From the NCBI GenBank assembly GCA_016742095.1, contig JACVCJ010000022.1, positions 1 to 62,245 on the forward strand: a stretch of DNA of 62,245 bases, read 5' to 3'. Source of the DNA: Bacteroidia bacterium. GTDB lineage: Bacteria; Bacteroidota; Bacteroidia; CAIKAF01. Every line of letters starts with the position of its first letter. Position 1 is the stretch's first letter. A program made the position numbers and the translations under genes. The notes under the pieces were generated by a model. That model ran no database searches and was not told the DNA's origin. It was given only the letters and a program-made list of their open reading frames with translations. Positions 34,648-41,840 of the stretch are shown piece by piece.

Positions 34648-36723
34648 TCAGGCCGGTTCCAGGTTCTCGATCGAGATCACGCTCTTCAGGCTGCCGAATT
34701 CCACACGTACCTTGGTGCCGTTTATTTCTACCACTTTGCCCACCTGCCGCGTGCCGGTCATCCGCACCTCGCTGCCGGGAACGATCACGGCCAGTTTACG
34801 GGCAATCACCTTTTCGCGGGTGTTCTCTTTCTCAAAGCGTTTTTTCTCTTCCACGATCCGCGCTTTTTCCTTGCCCATGGCCTTTACAAAGTCGCTGATG
34901 ATCTCCTTTTTATTTTTAGTCTGGTCCCACTTCAGGCCCAGTTCCTGCATTTTGCGGCCCAGGGCGATCAGTTTTACCTCTTCTTCACGTTGTCCCTTAA
35001 ATTTATTCAGCTTCTCGGTCCATTTCTCCTCTGCCTGCTTTGCCTTTTCGCGGGCTTCGGCTGCTTCCCTGCGGGCCGCTTCGGTCTGACGGATCTGCTC
35101 GTTGAGATCGTTGCGCCGCTTCTGCAGCACATTCAGTATATGGTCGAGTTTTACCTTATTCGTATCTGTTTTTTCTTTGGCGCGCTGTATCAGGGCCTGC
35201 GGAATACCGCTCTTTTCGGCGATCACAAAGGTGTAGGAACTGCCCGGTTTACCGATCTCGAGCTGGTACAGGGGTTGCAGCGTACGGTCGTCGAACAGCA
35301 TGCAGGCGTTCTGCACACTTTTTAATTGTTCGCCGGCCACCTTAATATTACCGTAATGCGTGGTGATGATGCCGAAACTCTTGCTTTGGGCCAGTTCTTC
35401 CAGGATCACCTCGGCCATGGCCCCGCCCAGTTCGGGGTCGGAACCGGTACCGAACTCGTCGATAAGGAAGAGCGTGCTTTTACCGGCGCGTTCCAGGAAG
35501 CGGCGCATCTTAATGAGGCGTGAGGAATAGGTGGAAAGTTCGTACTCGATGCTCTGACTGTCGCCGATATCGGTAAGCAGGTTGGTGAAAAAGCCGAATT
35601 CGCTCTGTGCGTCGCAGGGAATGGGAATGCCCGCCTGCAGCATGATCTGCAGCAGTCCCACGGTTTTGAGCGCAATGGATTTACCACCGGCGTTGGGCCC
35701 GCTGATGATCAGGATGTTCTTACCCTGTTCCAGGTGCATGCTCAGGGGGATCACGGGCTTTTTCTGTTCGCGGTTCCTGCGTACCAGTATGGGGTGACGT
35801 CCGTTGAGGATATGCACCACGGGTTTTTCGGAATAATGCGGTATTTCGGCGTCCAGCTCGCGGCCCAGCAGAGCTTTGGCGCGGGTAATGTCCAGGTGCA
35901 CCAGGGTCTCGAAAAAGGCCTGTATCAACGGGTATTTGTGGCGTAACTGCTTCGTGAGCTCGCGCAGGATACGACGCACCTCCGATTTTTCGTCCACTTC
36001 CAGGGAAGCGATCTCGTTGTTGATCTCGATGGTCTCGCCCGGTTCAATGAACGTAACCTTTCCCGTATTGCTGCTGCCGTGGATAATACCGCGTATCTCG
36101 CGCTTACTTTCGGAAACGATGCTCACCACGCGACGGCCGTTCATGAAGGATTCTTCCACATCCGCCAGTACATTGGCCTTGCGCAGTTTGGACAGGATGC
36201 TCTGGAACATGCGCTCGTTCTCGCGGCGCCGCGTTTGCAGGGCTTTGCGTATGGCGGCCAGCTGCGGCGAGGCATTGCTGCGTACGATGCCGTGCTCGTC
36301 GATGATACCCTGTATACGTTCCGGAATTTCTTTCTCGATCCCGAGATGGGCCTGGAAACGGTGCAGGTAGGGATAGGCGTCTTCCTTGTCCTTTACAAAG
36401 CGGATAAACCCGTTGCAGGCTTCGATCACGGCCAGTATGGCCAGCAGCTGCTTTTCGTCCAGCACCGAGCCGTCGAGCTTCAGCAGCTGTAATTCTTTGG
36501 GTATATCTGGGCAGGAAATATCCGGGAAGGACAGGCCCTGGCGGAAGGTAGCCAGCATTTCACCGGTCTGGCGCAGGGCCGTGCTCGATTCTTCGAAATT
36601 ATTGTAGGGCCGCAGTTCTGCCACTCTTTCGCGGGCGGTCTTTATGCGACAATTCTCCTCGATCCATTCCAGGATGGTGAGGAACTCCAGCTTTTCAGCG
36701 GTATCTTTGGGATAAATGAACAT
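34648..36723 (-). CDS. mutS2: MutS2-type ATPase without Smr domain
   Basis: About 691 residues from the ATG at 36723; an upstream ATG at 36738 lies within the -7 box and is rejected. MutS core and clamp at about 1-310; ATPase domain with Walker A ISGPNAGGKS, Walker B LFLIDEFGTGSD and the ITTHYGNIK switch; a long coiled coil (about 515-635); and a final KOW-like domain (VRMTGTRQVGKVVEINGTKVRVEFG). The C-terminal Smr nuclease domain of longer MutS2 proteins is missing, as in several Bacteroidota homologues. MutS2 proteins act on branched DNA or on collided ribosomes; which applies here is unknown. Confidence 0.9.
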   Translation of the reverse strand: MFIYPKDTAEKLEFLTILEWIEENCRIKTARERVAELRPYNNFEESSTALRQTGEMLATFRQGLSFPDISCPDIPKELQLLKLDGSVLDEKQLLAILAVIEACNGFIRFVKDKEDAYPYLHRFQAHLGIEKEIPERIQGIIDEHGIVRSNASPQLAAIRKALQTRRRENERMFQSILSKLRKANVLADVEESFMNGRRVVSIVSESKREIRGIIHGSSNTGKVTFIEPGETIEINNEIASLEVDEKSEVRRILRELTKQLRHKYPLIQAFFETLVHLDITRAKALLGRELDAEIPHYSEKPVVHILNGRHPILVRRNREQKKPVIPLSMHLEQGKNILIISGPNAGGKSIALKTVGLLQIMLQAGIPIPCDAQSEFGFFTNLLTDIGDSQSIEYELSTYSSRLIKMRRFLERAGKSTLFLIDEFGTGSDPELGGAMAEVILEELAQSKSFGIITTHYGNIKVAGEQLKSVQNACMLFDDRTLQPLYQLEIGKPGSSYTFVIAEKSGIPQALIQRAKEKTDTNKVKLDHILNVLQKRRNDLNEQIRQTEAARREAAEAREKAKQAEEKWTEKLNKFKGQREEEVKLIALGRKMQELGLKWDQTKNKKEIISDFVKAMGKEKARIVEEKKRFEKENTREKVIARKLAVIVPGSEVRMTGTRQVGKVVEINGTKVRVEFGSLKSVISIENLEPA

Positions 36724-36735
36724 AGTAAGCTGATG

Positions 36736-36743
36736 CAAAGGTA
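36736..36743 (-). promoter_or_regulatory. -7 promoter box (TACCTTTG) of mutS2
   Basis: Exact TAnnTTTG; overlaps the upstream ATG at 36738 and so fixes translation at 36723, with a leader of only a few nucleotides. Confidence 0.6.
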
Positions 36744-36787
36744 CTAAAAAGGCGGCATATCTTTGCGGCAGCGCGGCTTGTGAAATT

Positions 36788-37543
36788 TTAAGCGAAAATG
36801 CGGAACCAGGCGGCTTTCAGGAAGATAAAGGCGTGATTGAACAGGTTGGGCAGCCAGCCGTGATGTTTTTTTAATACGCGGTACCGGTCTTTATGCGACA
36901 GGCTGCGCTGCTGCTGTGAAAAGCCGTCGAGGCGGAAGTCGGAGATGATAAGCCCGGTGTTCAGTGTGCGTTCGGGCCGGGTGTTCTTCAGCGTGCGGAT
37001 GAGCCAGTCGATATCGCCGGAAGAGGGATGCGCGAGGTCGAACAAGGGGGCAATGCTGCGGCGCACAAATACGGACTGATGTCCCACCACCATGCCAAAA
37101 CGCATGGAGCGCCAGCTGAGCTGTGCCGGCAGTTTACGGTGCCGTATGGCCGACATGGTACCCTGTGGCTCTCCCACCGCATTCACGAACAGGGTCTCGC
37201 CGTAACGCAGGTCGTAATCGCCCGGTGTTGCAAAGACTTTTTCAATGGTGTCGGTACTATGAAATACGTCGCCTGCATTCATGAACAGTACAAACTCGCC
37301 CGTGGCCAGCTGCAGGCCCTTGTTCATGGCATCGTAAATGCCACGGTCTTTTTCAGAAACGATACGGCTGATACGTTTTTCGTACCTGCGTACAATTTCC
37401 AGTGTATCGTCTGACGAGGCACCGTCGATGATGATGTATTCCAGTGCCGGCCAGCTTTGTCCGCATACGCTCTGCAGCGTTACTTCAATCGCAGAAGCCG
37501 CATTGTAGCAAACGGTTATAATGCTTATGAGCGGCTGCGGCAT
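36788..37543 (-). CDS. Family 2 glycosyltransferase
   Basis: 251 residues, GT-A fold. N-terminal ISIITVCYNAASAIEVTLQSV, YIIIDGASSDDT, the DxD-equivalent region FVLFMNAGDVFHS and GDIDWLIR. It resembles WcaE/WcaA-like surface polysaccharide transferases. The start codon overlaps the end of the GT4 gene by 19 nt, so both are expressed together. Probably builds a cell-surface glycan, in line with the nonulosonate and flippase genes nearby; donor and acceptor unknown. Confidence 0.85.
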   Translation of the reverse strand: MPQPLISIITVCYNAASAIEVTLQSVCGQSWPALEYIIIDGASSDDTLEIVRRYEKRISRIVSEKDRGIYDAMNKGLQLATGEFVLFMNAGDVFHSTDTIEKVFATPGDYDLRYGETLFVNAVGEPQGTMSAIRHRKLPAQLSWRSMRFGMVVGHQSVFVRRSIAPLFDLAHPSSGDIDWLIRTLKNTRPERTLNTGLIISDFRLDGFSQQQRSLSHKDRYRVLKKHHGWLPNLFNHAFIFLKAAWFRIFA

Positions 37544-38760
37544 AGGCTTTCGTATAGTTCCAGGTAGCGGGTTACCTGTTGTTGTTCTTCAAAATTGTCC
37601 AGGAAGGACTGCCGGGCATTCTGCTGCAACTCTGCCTGCAGGCCGGGGTCCAGGGTAAACAGGATCCCTTCGGCAAGGTCGGCCGCATCTTTATAGCGGG
37701 CCAGGTAACCGTTCTGCCTGTGTTGTATGATATCGGGTATGCCACCTACGTCAAAGCCCACTACGGGCGTACCACAGGCCAGGGACTCTATCAGTGAATT
37801 GGGCAGGTTCTCGGCCAGGGAAGGCAGTACAAATACATCGGCAGCGCCGTAATAGGCGGCCATTCGTTCTTCGTCGGATACAAAACCGGTATAACGGCTT
37901 TCGAAACCCTGTCCGTTCCTGGCATCTGCTTTCATATTTCCCAGCACCAGCAGCAGGTATTTATCGGCAGAATCCTGCTCCCGGGCCGCAATAATTTCCA
38001 GGGCCTCCTGCAGGTATTGCACGCCTTTGCGGTAATCGCTGGCAATAGCTGCCGCGAAGAGAATGATCTTTTTATCGGCAGGTAGTCCCAGTTCCCGGCG
38101 CAGCGCTGTTTTGTCCCCGGGCCGGAAGGTTTTGCCGGACAGCGGATTGGGTATCACCTGTATATCCTTGTCGCGCAGGAGTGAGCTGGATGCAGCCTGC
38201 CGGGCCAGCCAGTGACTGGGCGTAACAATATGGATGTCCAGTTTGTTGAAAAGCGCCTGTTTGCGGCGGTGAACGGTATGGGAATAATCCCGGGGGGCCG
38301 GGTTTTTCATAAAAAAACAGTCGCCGCACTGCCCGGTAAAATGGTCACAGCCCATTGAGTTGTGGCAGCCTCCGGTAAAGGCCCACATATCGTGCAGGGT
38401 CCATACGGCGGGGATCCGGTGCCGGGCCAGGCTCTCCAGTTGTCTCAGTGATAAAAATCCCTGGTTGATATAATGCAGGTTCACTACGTCAAAACGGCGG
38501 AGTTTGCGGGCGATGAAAGGGTCGCCCGTTGTGCCCGTGCTGAACTGGAACAGATCTTCACGACGGGCCAGACAGAGCCGCAGGGGGCCTTTTTCCAGGG
38601 CAACGAGACCCAGACGTTTCCATTTCTGTAAGGGCTGCTGTGTTTGTACATGAATGAAAGACACGTCCTGCTGCCGGTTTTGCAGGCCTGCATACAGGCG
38701 CCGGCAGGCTATGGCCGCCCCCCCGTTCCCGGCTTCGGTATTGAAAAGCCCTATTTTCAT
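37525..38760 (-). CDS. Family 4 glycosyltransferase
   Basis: 411 residues, GT-B fold. Glycine-rich N-terminal loop (NTEAGNGGAAIACRRLY), an internal Cys cluster (GGCHNSMGCDHFTGQCGDCFFM, about residues 134-155) as in several WcaC/WbaZ-like enzymes, and the C-terminal EX7E region (PSLAENLPNSLIESLACGTPVVGFDVGGIPDII). First gene of the divergent glycan operon. An inverted repeat at 38897-38945 overlaps its likely promoter. Confidence 0.88.
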   Translation of the reverse strand: MKIGLFNTEAGNGGAAIACRRLYAGLQNRQQDVSFIHVQTQQPLQKWKRLGLVALEKGPLRLCLARREDLFQFSTGTTGDPFIARKLRRFDVVNLHYINQGFLSLRQLESLARHRIPAVWTLHDMWAFTGGCHNSMGCDHFTGQCGDCFFMKNPAPRDYSHTVHRRKQALFNKLDIHIVTPSHWLARQAASSSLLRDKDIQVIPNPLSGKTFRPGDKTALRRELGLPADKKIILFAAAIASDYRKGVQYLQEALEIIAAREQDSADKYLLLVLGNMKADARNGQGFESRYTGFVSDEERMAAYYGAADVFVLPSLAENLPNSLIESLACGTPVVGFDVGGIPDIIQHRQNGYLARYKDAADLAEGILFTLDPGLQAELQQNARQSFLDNFEEQQQVTRYLELYESLCRSRS

Positions 38761-38896
38761 GAGGCCTGGTCTGATTTATCGACTTCCGGGAATGATGCAG
38801 GCAATATCGTCGAAATGTTAAATGAGTTCCAATAGTTGAGCCGGAATTCTCTGCTCATCAGTCTGTTGTTGTTCTCCATGCTTAAGCTTCAGGAAA

Positions 38897-38945
38897 TGCA
38901 GGTAAAATTACAAAAAAATGAAAGCTGGGCTTAATTTTACCTGCA
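38897..38945. promoter_or_regulatory. 14-bp perfect inverted repeat between divergent glycan operons
   Basis: TGCAGGTAAAATTA at 38897-38910 and its exact reverse complement at 38932-38945, 21 nt apart and with no U-run, so not a terminator. The left arm contains a near-consensus minus-strand -7 box. The plus-strand promoter (TAGATTTG, 38982-38989) of the nonulosonate operon lies just downstream. A plausible shared operator. Confidence 0.5.
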
Positions 38946-38981
38946 ATTTAGGAGAGACGTCCGGATAACGCTAAAAAATAG

Positions 38982-38989
38982 TAGATTTG
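38982..38989 (+). promoter_or_regulatory. -7 promoter box (TAGATTTG) of the nonulosonate operon
   Basis: Exact TAnnTTTG with an expected leader of about 32 nt before the ATG at 39028. Confidence 0.55.
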
Positions 38990-39027
38990 CTGTCTTTCAA
39001 TACTAAAAACAAGGCAGAGCGCAGCAT

Positions 39028-39789
39028 ATGCATACGGAAAAGCAGGAATTCAGTACGATTTTTGTCATACAGGCCAGGATGGGTTCCGTGCGTCTGCCCG
39101 GCAAGATCCTGATACCTGCCTTCGAAGGCAAAAGCATCCTGGATATCGTTACAGGCCGCCTGCAGGAACGCTTTCCACATATTCCCCTGTACATAGCCAG
39201 CGGCCCCGAAAAAGACAATGCCGCCCTGGGTGCATGGGCCGCGGGTAAAAACATACAGGTTACCTGGGGCAGCGAGAACGACGTACTTTCCCGCTTTCGT
39301 ACGCTGGCAGAGCAGACCGGGGCTGCGTACCTGGTACGCATCTGTGCCGATAATCCCTTCCTGGACATGGATTACCTGCAGGAACTGCTGGATGCCGCCG
39401 CAGAAGACCCCGCCGAATACATTGCCCAGCGCGTGAACGGAACGCCTTCCATACGTACGCACCTGGGCCTGTACTGCGAACTGGTCTCCGGCCCGGCATT
39501 ACGGCACAAAATGAGCGACCTGAGCCCGGAGAATTGCGAACACGTGACCAGTTACATGTACGGCGAAGGCCGCGAGCACTTTCGTATACACTGGGTGGAA
39601 CACCACTGGCCCCAAGAAGTGCTGCACAGCCTGCGCCTGTCGGTAGATACGCCCGGGGACATGGAAATGGCGGCCGAGCTTTTTGCCCGTACCCACGGCG
39701 ATATACGCCGCGTGATCCCTTACGTACTGGAAGAACGGCCCGATATGGCCCTGAAAATGTCAGAACAAATTGAAAAATACAAAAAGTGA
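39028..39789 (+). CDS. CMP-nonulosonate cytidylyltransferase-like (SpsF family)
   Basis: 253 residues. Nucleotidyltransferase N-terminus IFVIQARMGSVRLPGKIL, ENDVLSRF, VRICADNPFLDMDY and LRLSVDTPGDMEMA. SpsF-like proteins resemble acylneuraminate cytidylyltransferases and would activate a 9-carbon sugar acid with CTP. The next two genes encode a NeuB-type synthase and a KdsC-type phosphatase. The trio therefore looks like a complete route to a CMP-activated nonulosonic acid. Stops 4 nt before the synthase ATG. Confidence 0.82.
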   Translation: MHTEKQEFSTIFVIQARMGSVRLPGKILIPAFEGKSILDIVTGRLQERFPHIPLYIASGPEKDNAALGAWAAGKNIQVTWGSENDVLSRFRTLAEQTGAAYLVRICADNPFLDMDYLQELLDAAAEDPAEYIAQRVNGTPSIRTHLGLYCELVSGPALRHKMSDLSPENCEHVTSYMYGEGREHFRIHWVEHHWPQEVLHSLRLSVDTPGDMEMAAELFARTHGDIRRVIPYVLEERPDMALKMSEQIEKYKK

Positions 39790-39793
39790 ACCT

Positions 39794-40831
39794 ATGCACA
39801 CTTACATTATAGGTGAAATCGGACAGAACCACAACGGTTCGGTTGACATAGCAAAAGTGATCGCAGATCTCTGCCTGCAGCCGGTCAGGGATAAGTTCTT
39901 TGACCGTGACCTGCCGCCGATGGACGCCATAAAGCTGACCAAGCGCGACCTGAAGGAAGAACTGACGCAGAGCCAGATGGACCAGCCCTATACTTCGCCC
40001 CACAGCTTCGGACGTACCTACGGCGAACACCGCGCCGCCCTGGAACTGTCGGACGAGGAGCACTTTGAAGTATACAAACACGTAAAAGCCCGCGGGGCCG
40101 ATTTCGTGGAAACCCTGTGCAGCATCGGCTGTCTCAGCATCCTGAAGTATTTTACGCCCGACCGCCTCAAAGTGGCCAGCCGCGACCTTACCAACCTGCC
40201 CCTGCTCAATGCCCTGGCCGAGACAAAAATTCCCATTATTCTTTCTACCGGAATGGGCGGTGAAGAAGAGCTGAACGATGCCCTGGAGGTGATCACCCGC
40301 CATCACGAGAACATCAGCATACTGCACTGCCTGTCTGAATATCCCAGCGATTACGGGCACCTGAACCTGAATACCATTCCGTTTCTCACAAAAAAATACC
40401 CCAACTACACCATCGGTTATTCCGACCATTCCATAGGCATTGTAGTGCCTACCGTAGCCGTGGCGCTGGGAGCCAGGATCATTGAAAAACACGTAACGCT
40501 GGACCGCAACATGAAGGGCAGCGACCATGCCGGTTCAGCCGAAAAAGACGGTATCTTCCGCATGGTGCGCGATATACGTAACATCGAGGCCTCACTGGGC
40601 GAAGAAAAAATGTTCCGCTCCGAAGCGTCGGCTTCTTCCAGCGTAAAACTGGAGCGTTCGGTGGCTTCGCTGCGCGATATTGCCGAAGGCGAGACCATCA
40701 GCGAGGCCGATCTGCACCTGCTGAGCCCGGGTAACGGCGTAAAATGGAAGAACCGGGAGCTGATCGTGGGTAAAAAGGCTCGTAAGAACATTGCGGCCAA
40801 CGAACTGATATTCCCCGAAGATGTTGCCTGA
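39794..40831 (+). CDS. NeuB-family nonulosonate synthase (KDN/sialic-acid type)
   Basis: About 345 residues from the ATG at 39794 (MHTYIIGEIGQNHNG). TIM-barrel condensing domain with GEIGQNHNGS, SIGCLSILKYFTPDRLKVASRD, ILSTGMGG, LHCLSEYPS, IGYSDHS and EKHVTLDR; C-terminal SAF/antifreeze-like domain (about 285-345). It condenses phosphoenolpyruvate with a hexose-type acceptor. The first barrel segment reads DAIKLTKRDL where most NeuB proteins have a VKFQ-like motif, which may reflect a phosphorylated mannose-type acceptor (KDN 9-phosphate route). No NeuC-type epimerase is present. Substrate is inferred. Confidence 0.85.
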   Translation: MHTYIIGEIGQNHNGSVDIAKVIADLCLQPVRDKFFDRDLPPMDAIKLTKRDLKEELTQSQMDQPYTSPHSFGRTYGEHRAALELSDEEHFEVYKHVKARGADFVETLCSIGCLSILKYFTPDRLKVASRDLTNLPLLNALAETKIPIILSTGMGGEEELNDALEVITRHHENISILHCLSEYPSDYGHLNLNTIPFLTKKYPNYTIGYSDHSIGIVVPTVAVALGARIIEKHVTLDRNMKGSDHAGSAEKDGIFRMVRDIRNIEASLGEEKMFRSEASASSSVKLERSVASLRDIAEGETISEADLHLLSPGNGVKWKNRELIVGKKARKNIAANELIFPEDVA

Positions 40832-41354
40832 GTTCCCGATAAAAATAGTATTTACGGATATAGATGGCGTATGGACCGATAACGGCATGTATTACAGCGC
40901 CGAAGGTTTTGCCATGAAAAAATTCAATACGGCCGACAGCGCCGGACTGGCCTTTTTACGTATACTCAACGTTCCGGTAGTGGTCCTGAGCGGCGAAGAT
41001 ACGGGCGAAACCCGCCGCCGTGCCGAAAAACTGCAGATGGAACACGTATACTGCGGTATCCGGGATAAACGCAGCCAGGCCCTGAAAATATGCGAAGAAA
41101 TGGGTCTTACGCCGCAGCAGGCCGCTTTTATCGGTAACGACCTGAACGATCTGCCCCTGCTGCAGCTCGTGGGCCGTTCGGCTGCCCCTGCCGATGCTCC
41201 GGATTACATCCGCAGCCAGGTGGACTTTGTGACCCGCGCAAAAGGCGGCGAAGGCGCTTTCCGCGAATTTGCCGAAACCCTGATCCGCGAGGCCGGCCTG
41301 TTTGAACACGTTGTGGAACGCTTTATCGAAAGCTTACGTACAGATACGAACTGA
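40821..41354 (+). CDS. KdsC-like HAD phosphatase
   Basis: 177 residues, HAD superfamily subclass C0. Motif I FTDIDGVWTDNG, motif II VVVLSGED, the Lys-containing RDKRSQAL and motif IV FIGNDLNDLPLL. Homologous to Kdo 8-phosphate phosphatase and to KDN 9-phosphate phosphatase of the three-gene KDN pathway known from Bacteroides thetaiotaomicron. It overlaps the synthase gene by 11 nt. Placement next to the synthase and cytidylyltransferase favours nonulosonate over Kdo. Confidence 0.85.
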   Translation: MLPEFPIKIVFTDIDGVWTDNGMYYSAEGFAMKKFNTADSAGLAFLRILNVPVVVLSGEDTGETRRRAEKLQMEHVYCGIRDKRSQALKICEEMGLTPQQAAFIGNDLNDLPLLQLVGRSAAPADAPDYIRSQVDFVTRAKGGEGAFREFAETLIREAGLFEHVVERFIESLRTDTN

Positions 41355-41451
41355 CGAACGATCCCCGGCAGAGAACAGCGGGATCCTTCCGATTTCACTG
41401 AGCAGGACACACTTATCAACGCCAGACACAAATAACTGAAATACAATAACA

Positions 41452-41728
41452 ATGAACATATGTCCGATTTGTGATGCACAGAATACCCGGGTTATTTTTA
41501 AATGTGGGAAGTATGATGTGTGCCGCTGCAGGGAGTGTAGACTTATTTTCGGTGCACCGCTGCCCGGAGAACAGGAGCTTATGGAATATTATGCTGATGC
41601 GCAAGGTCGTTATCGCATCTTTTGTGCCTTTTGAACTGCTGGTAAAACCTTTCCAGGTACTTTTTACCAGCCTGGGACTGATAAGCCGTGCCGGTATGGT
41701 AATCAGCATTGTAAGAAAGGACCAGTGA
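41452..41728 (+). pseudogene. Internally deleted zinc-binding SAM methyltransferase
   Basis: The first frame (from 41452) gives NICPICDAQNTRVIFKCGKY and DVCRCRECRLIF, the four-to-six-Cys zinc domain that precedes a class I methyltransferase, up to about codon 48. A second frame then supplies only the tail (VIASFVPFELLVKPFQVLF and GLISRAGMVISIVRKDQ, stop at 41728). The roughly 200-residue catalytic domain is missing and the frames do not match. It lies directly after the nonulosonate genes and may once have modified the same glycan. Confidence 0.65.
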
Positions 41729-41801
41729 CATTTTGGAAAGAATATATGCCTGCGCATCATTATATAAAATGCAGAAACACCTAAAAAACCGATTCTTCAG
41801 T

Positions 41802-41809
41802 TAAATTTG
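41802..41809 (+). promoter_or_regulatory. -7 promoter box (TAAATTTG) of the YfhO-flippase operon
   Basis: Exact TAnnTTTG, 31 nt before the ATG at 41841. Confidence 0.55.
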
Positions 41810-41840
41810 TCGAAGGAATAAAATAATTCAGAACAACAGG

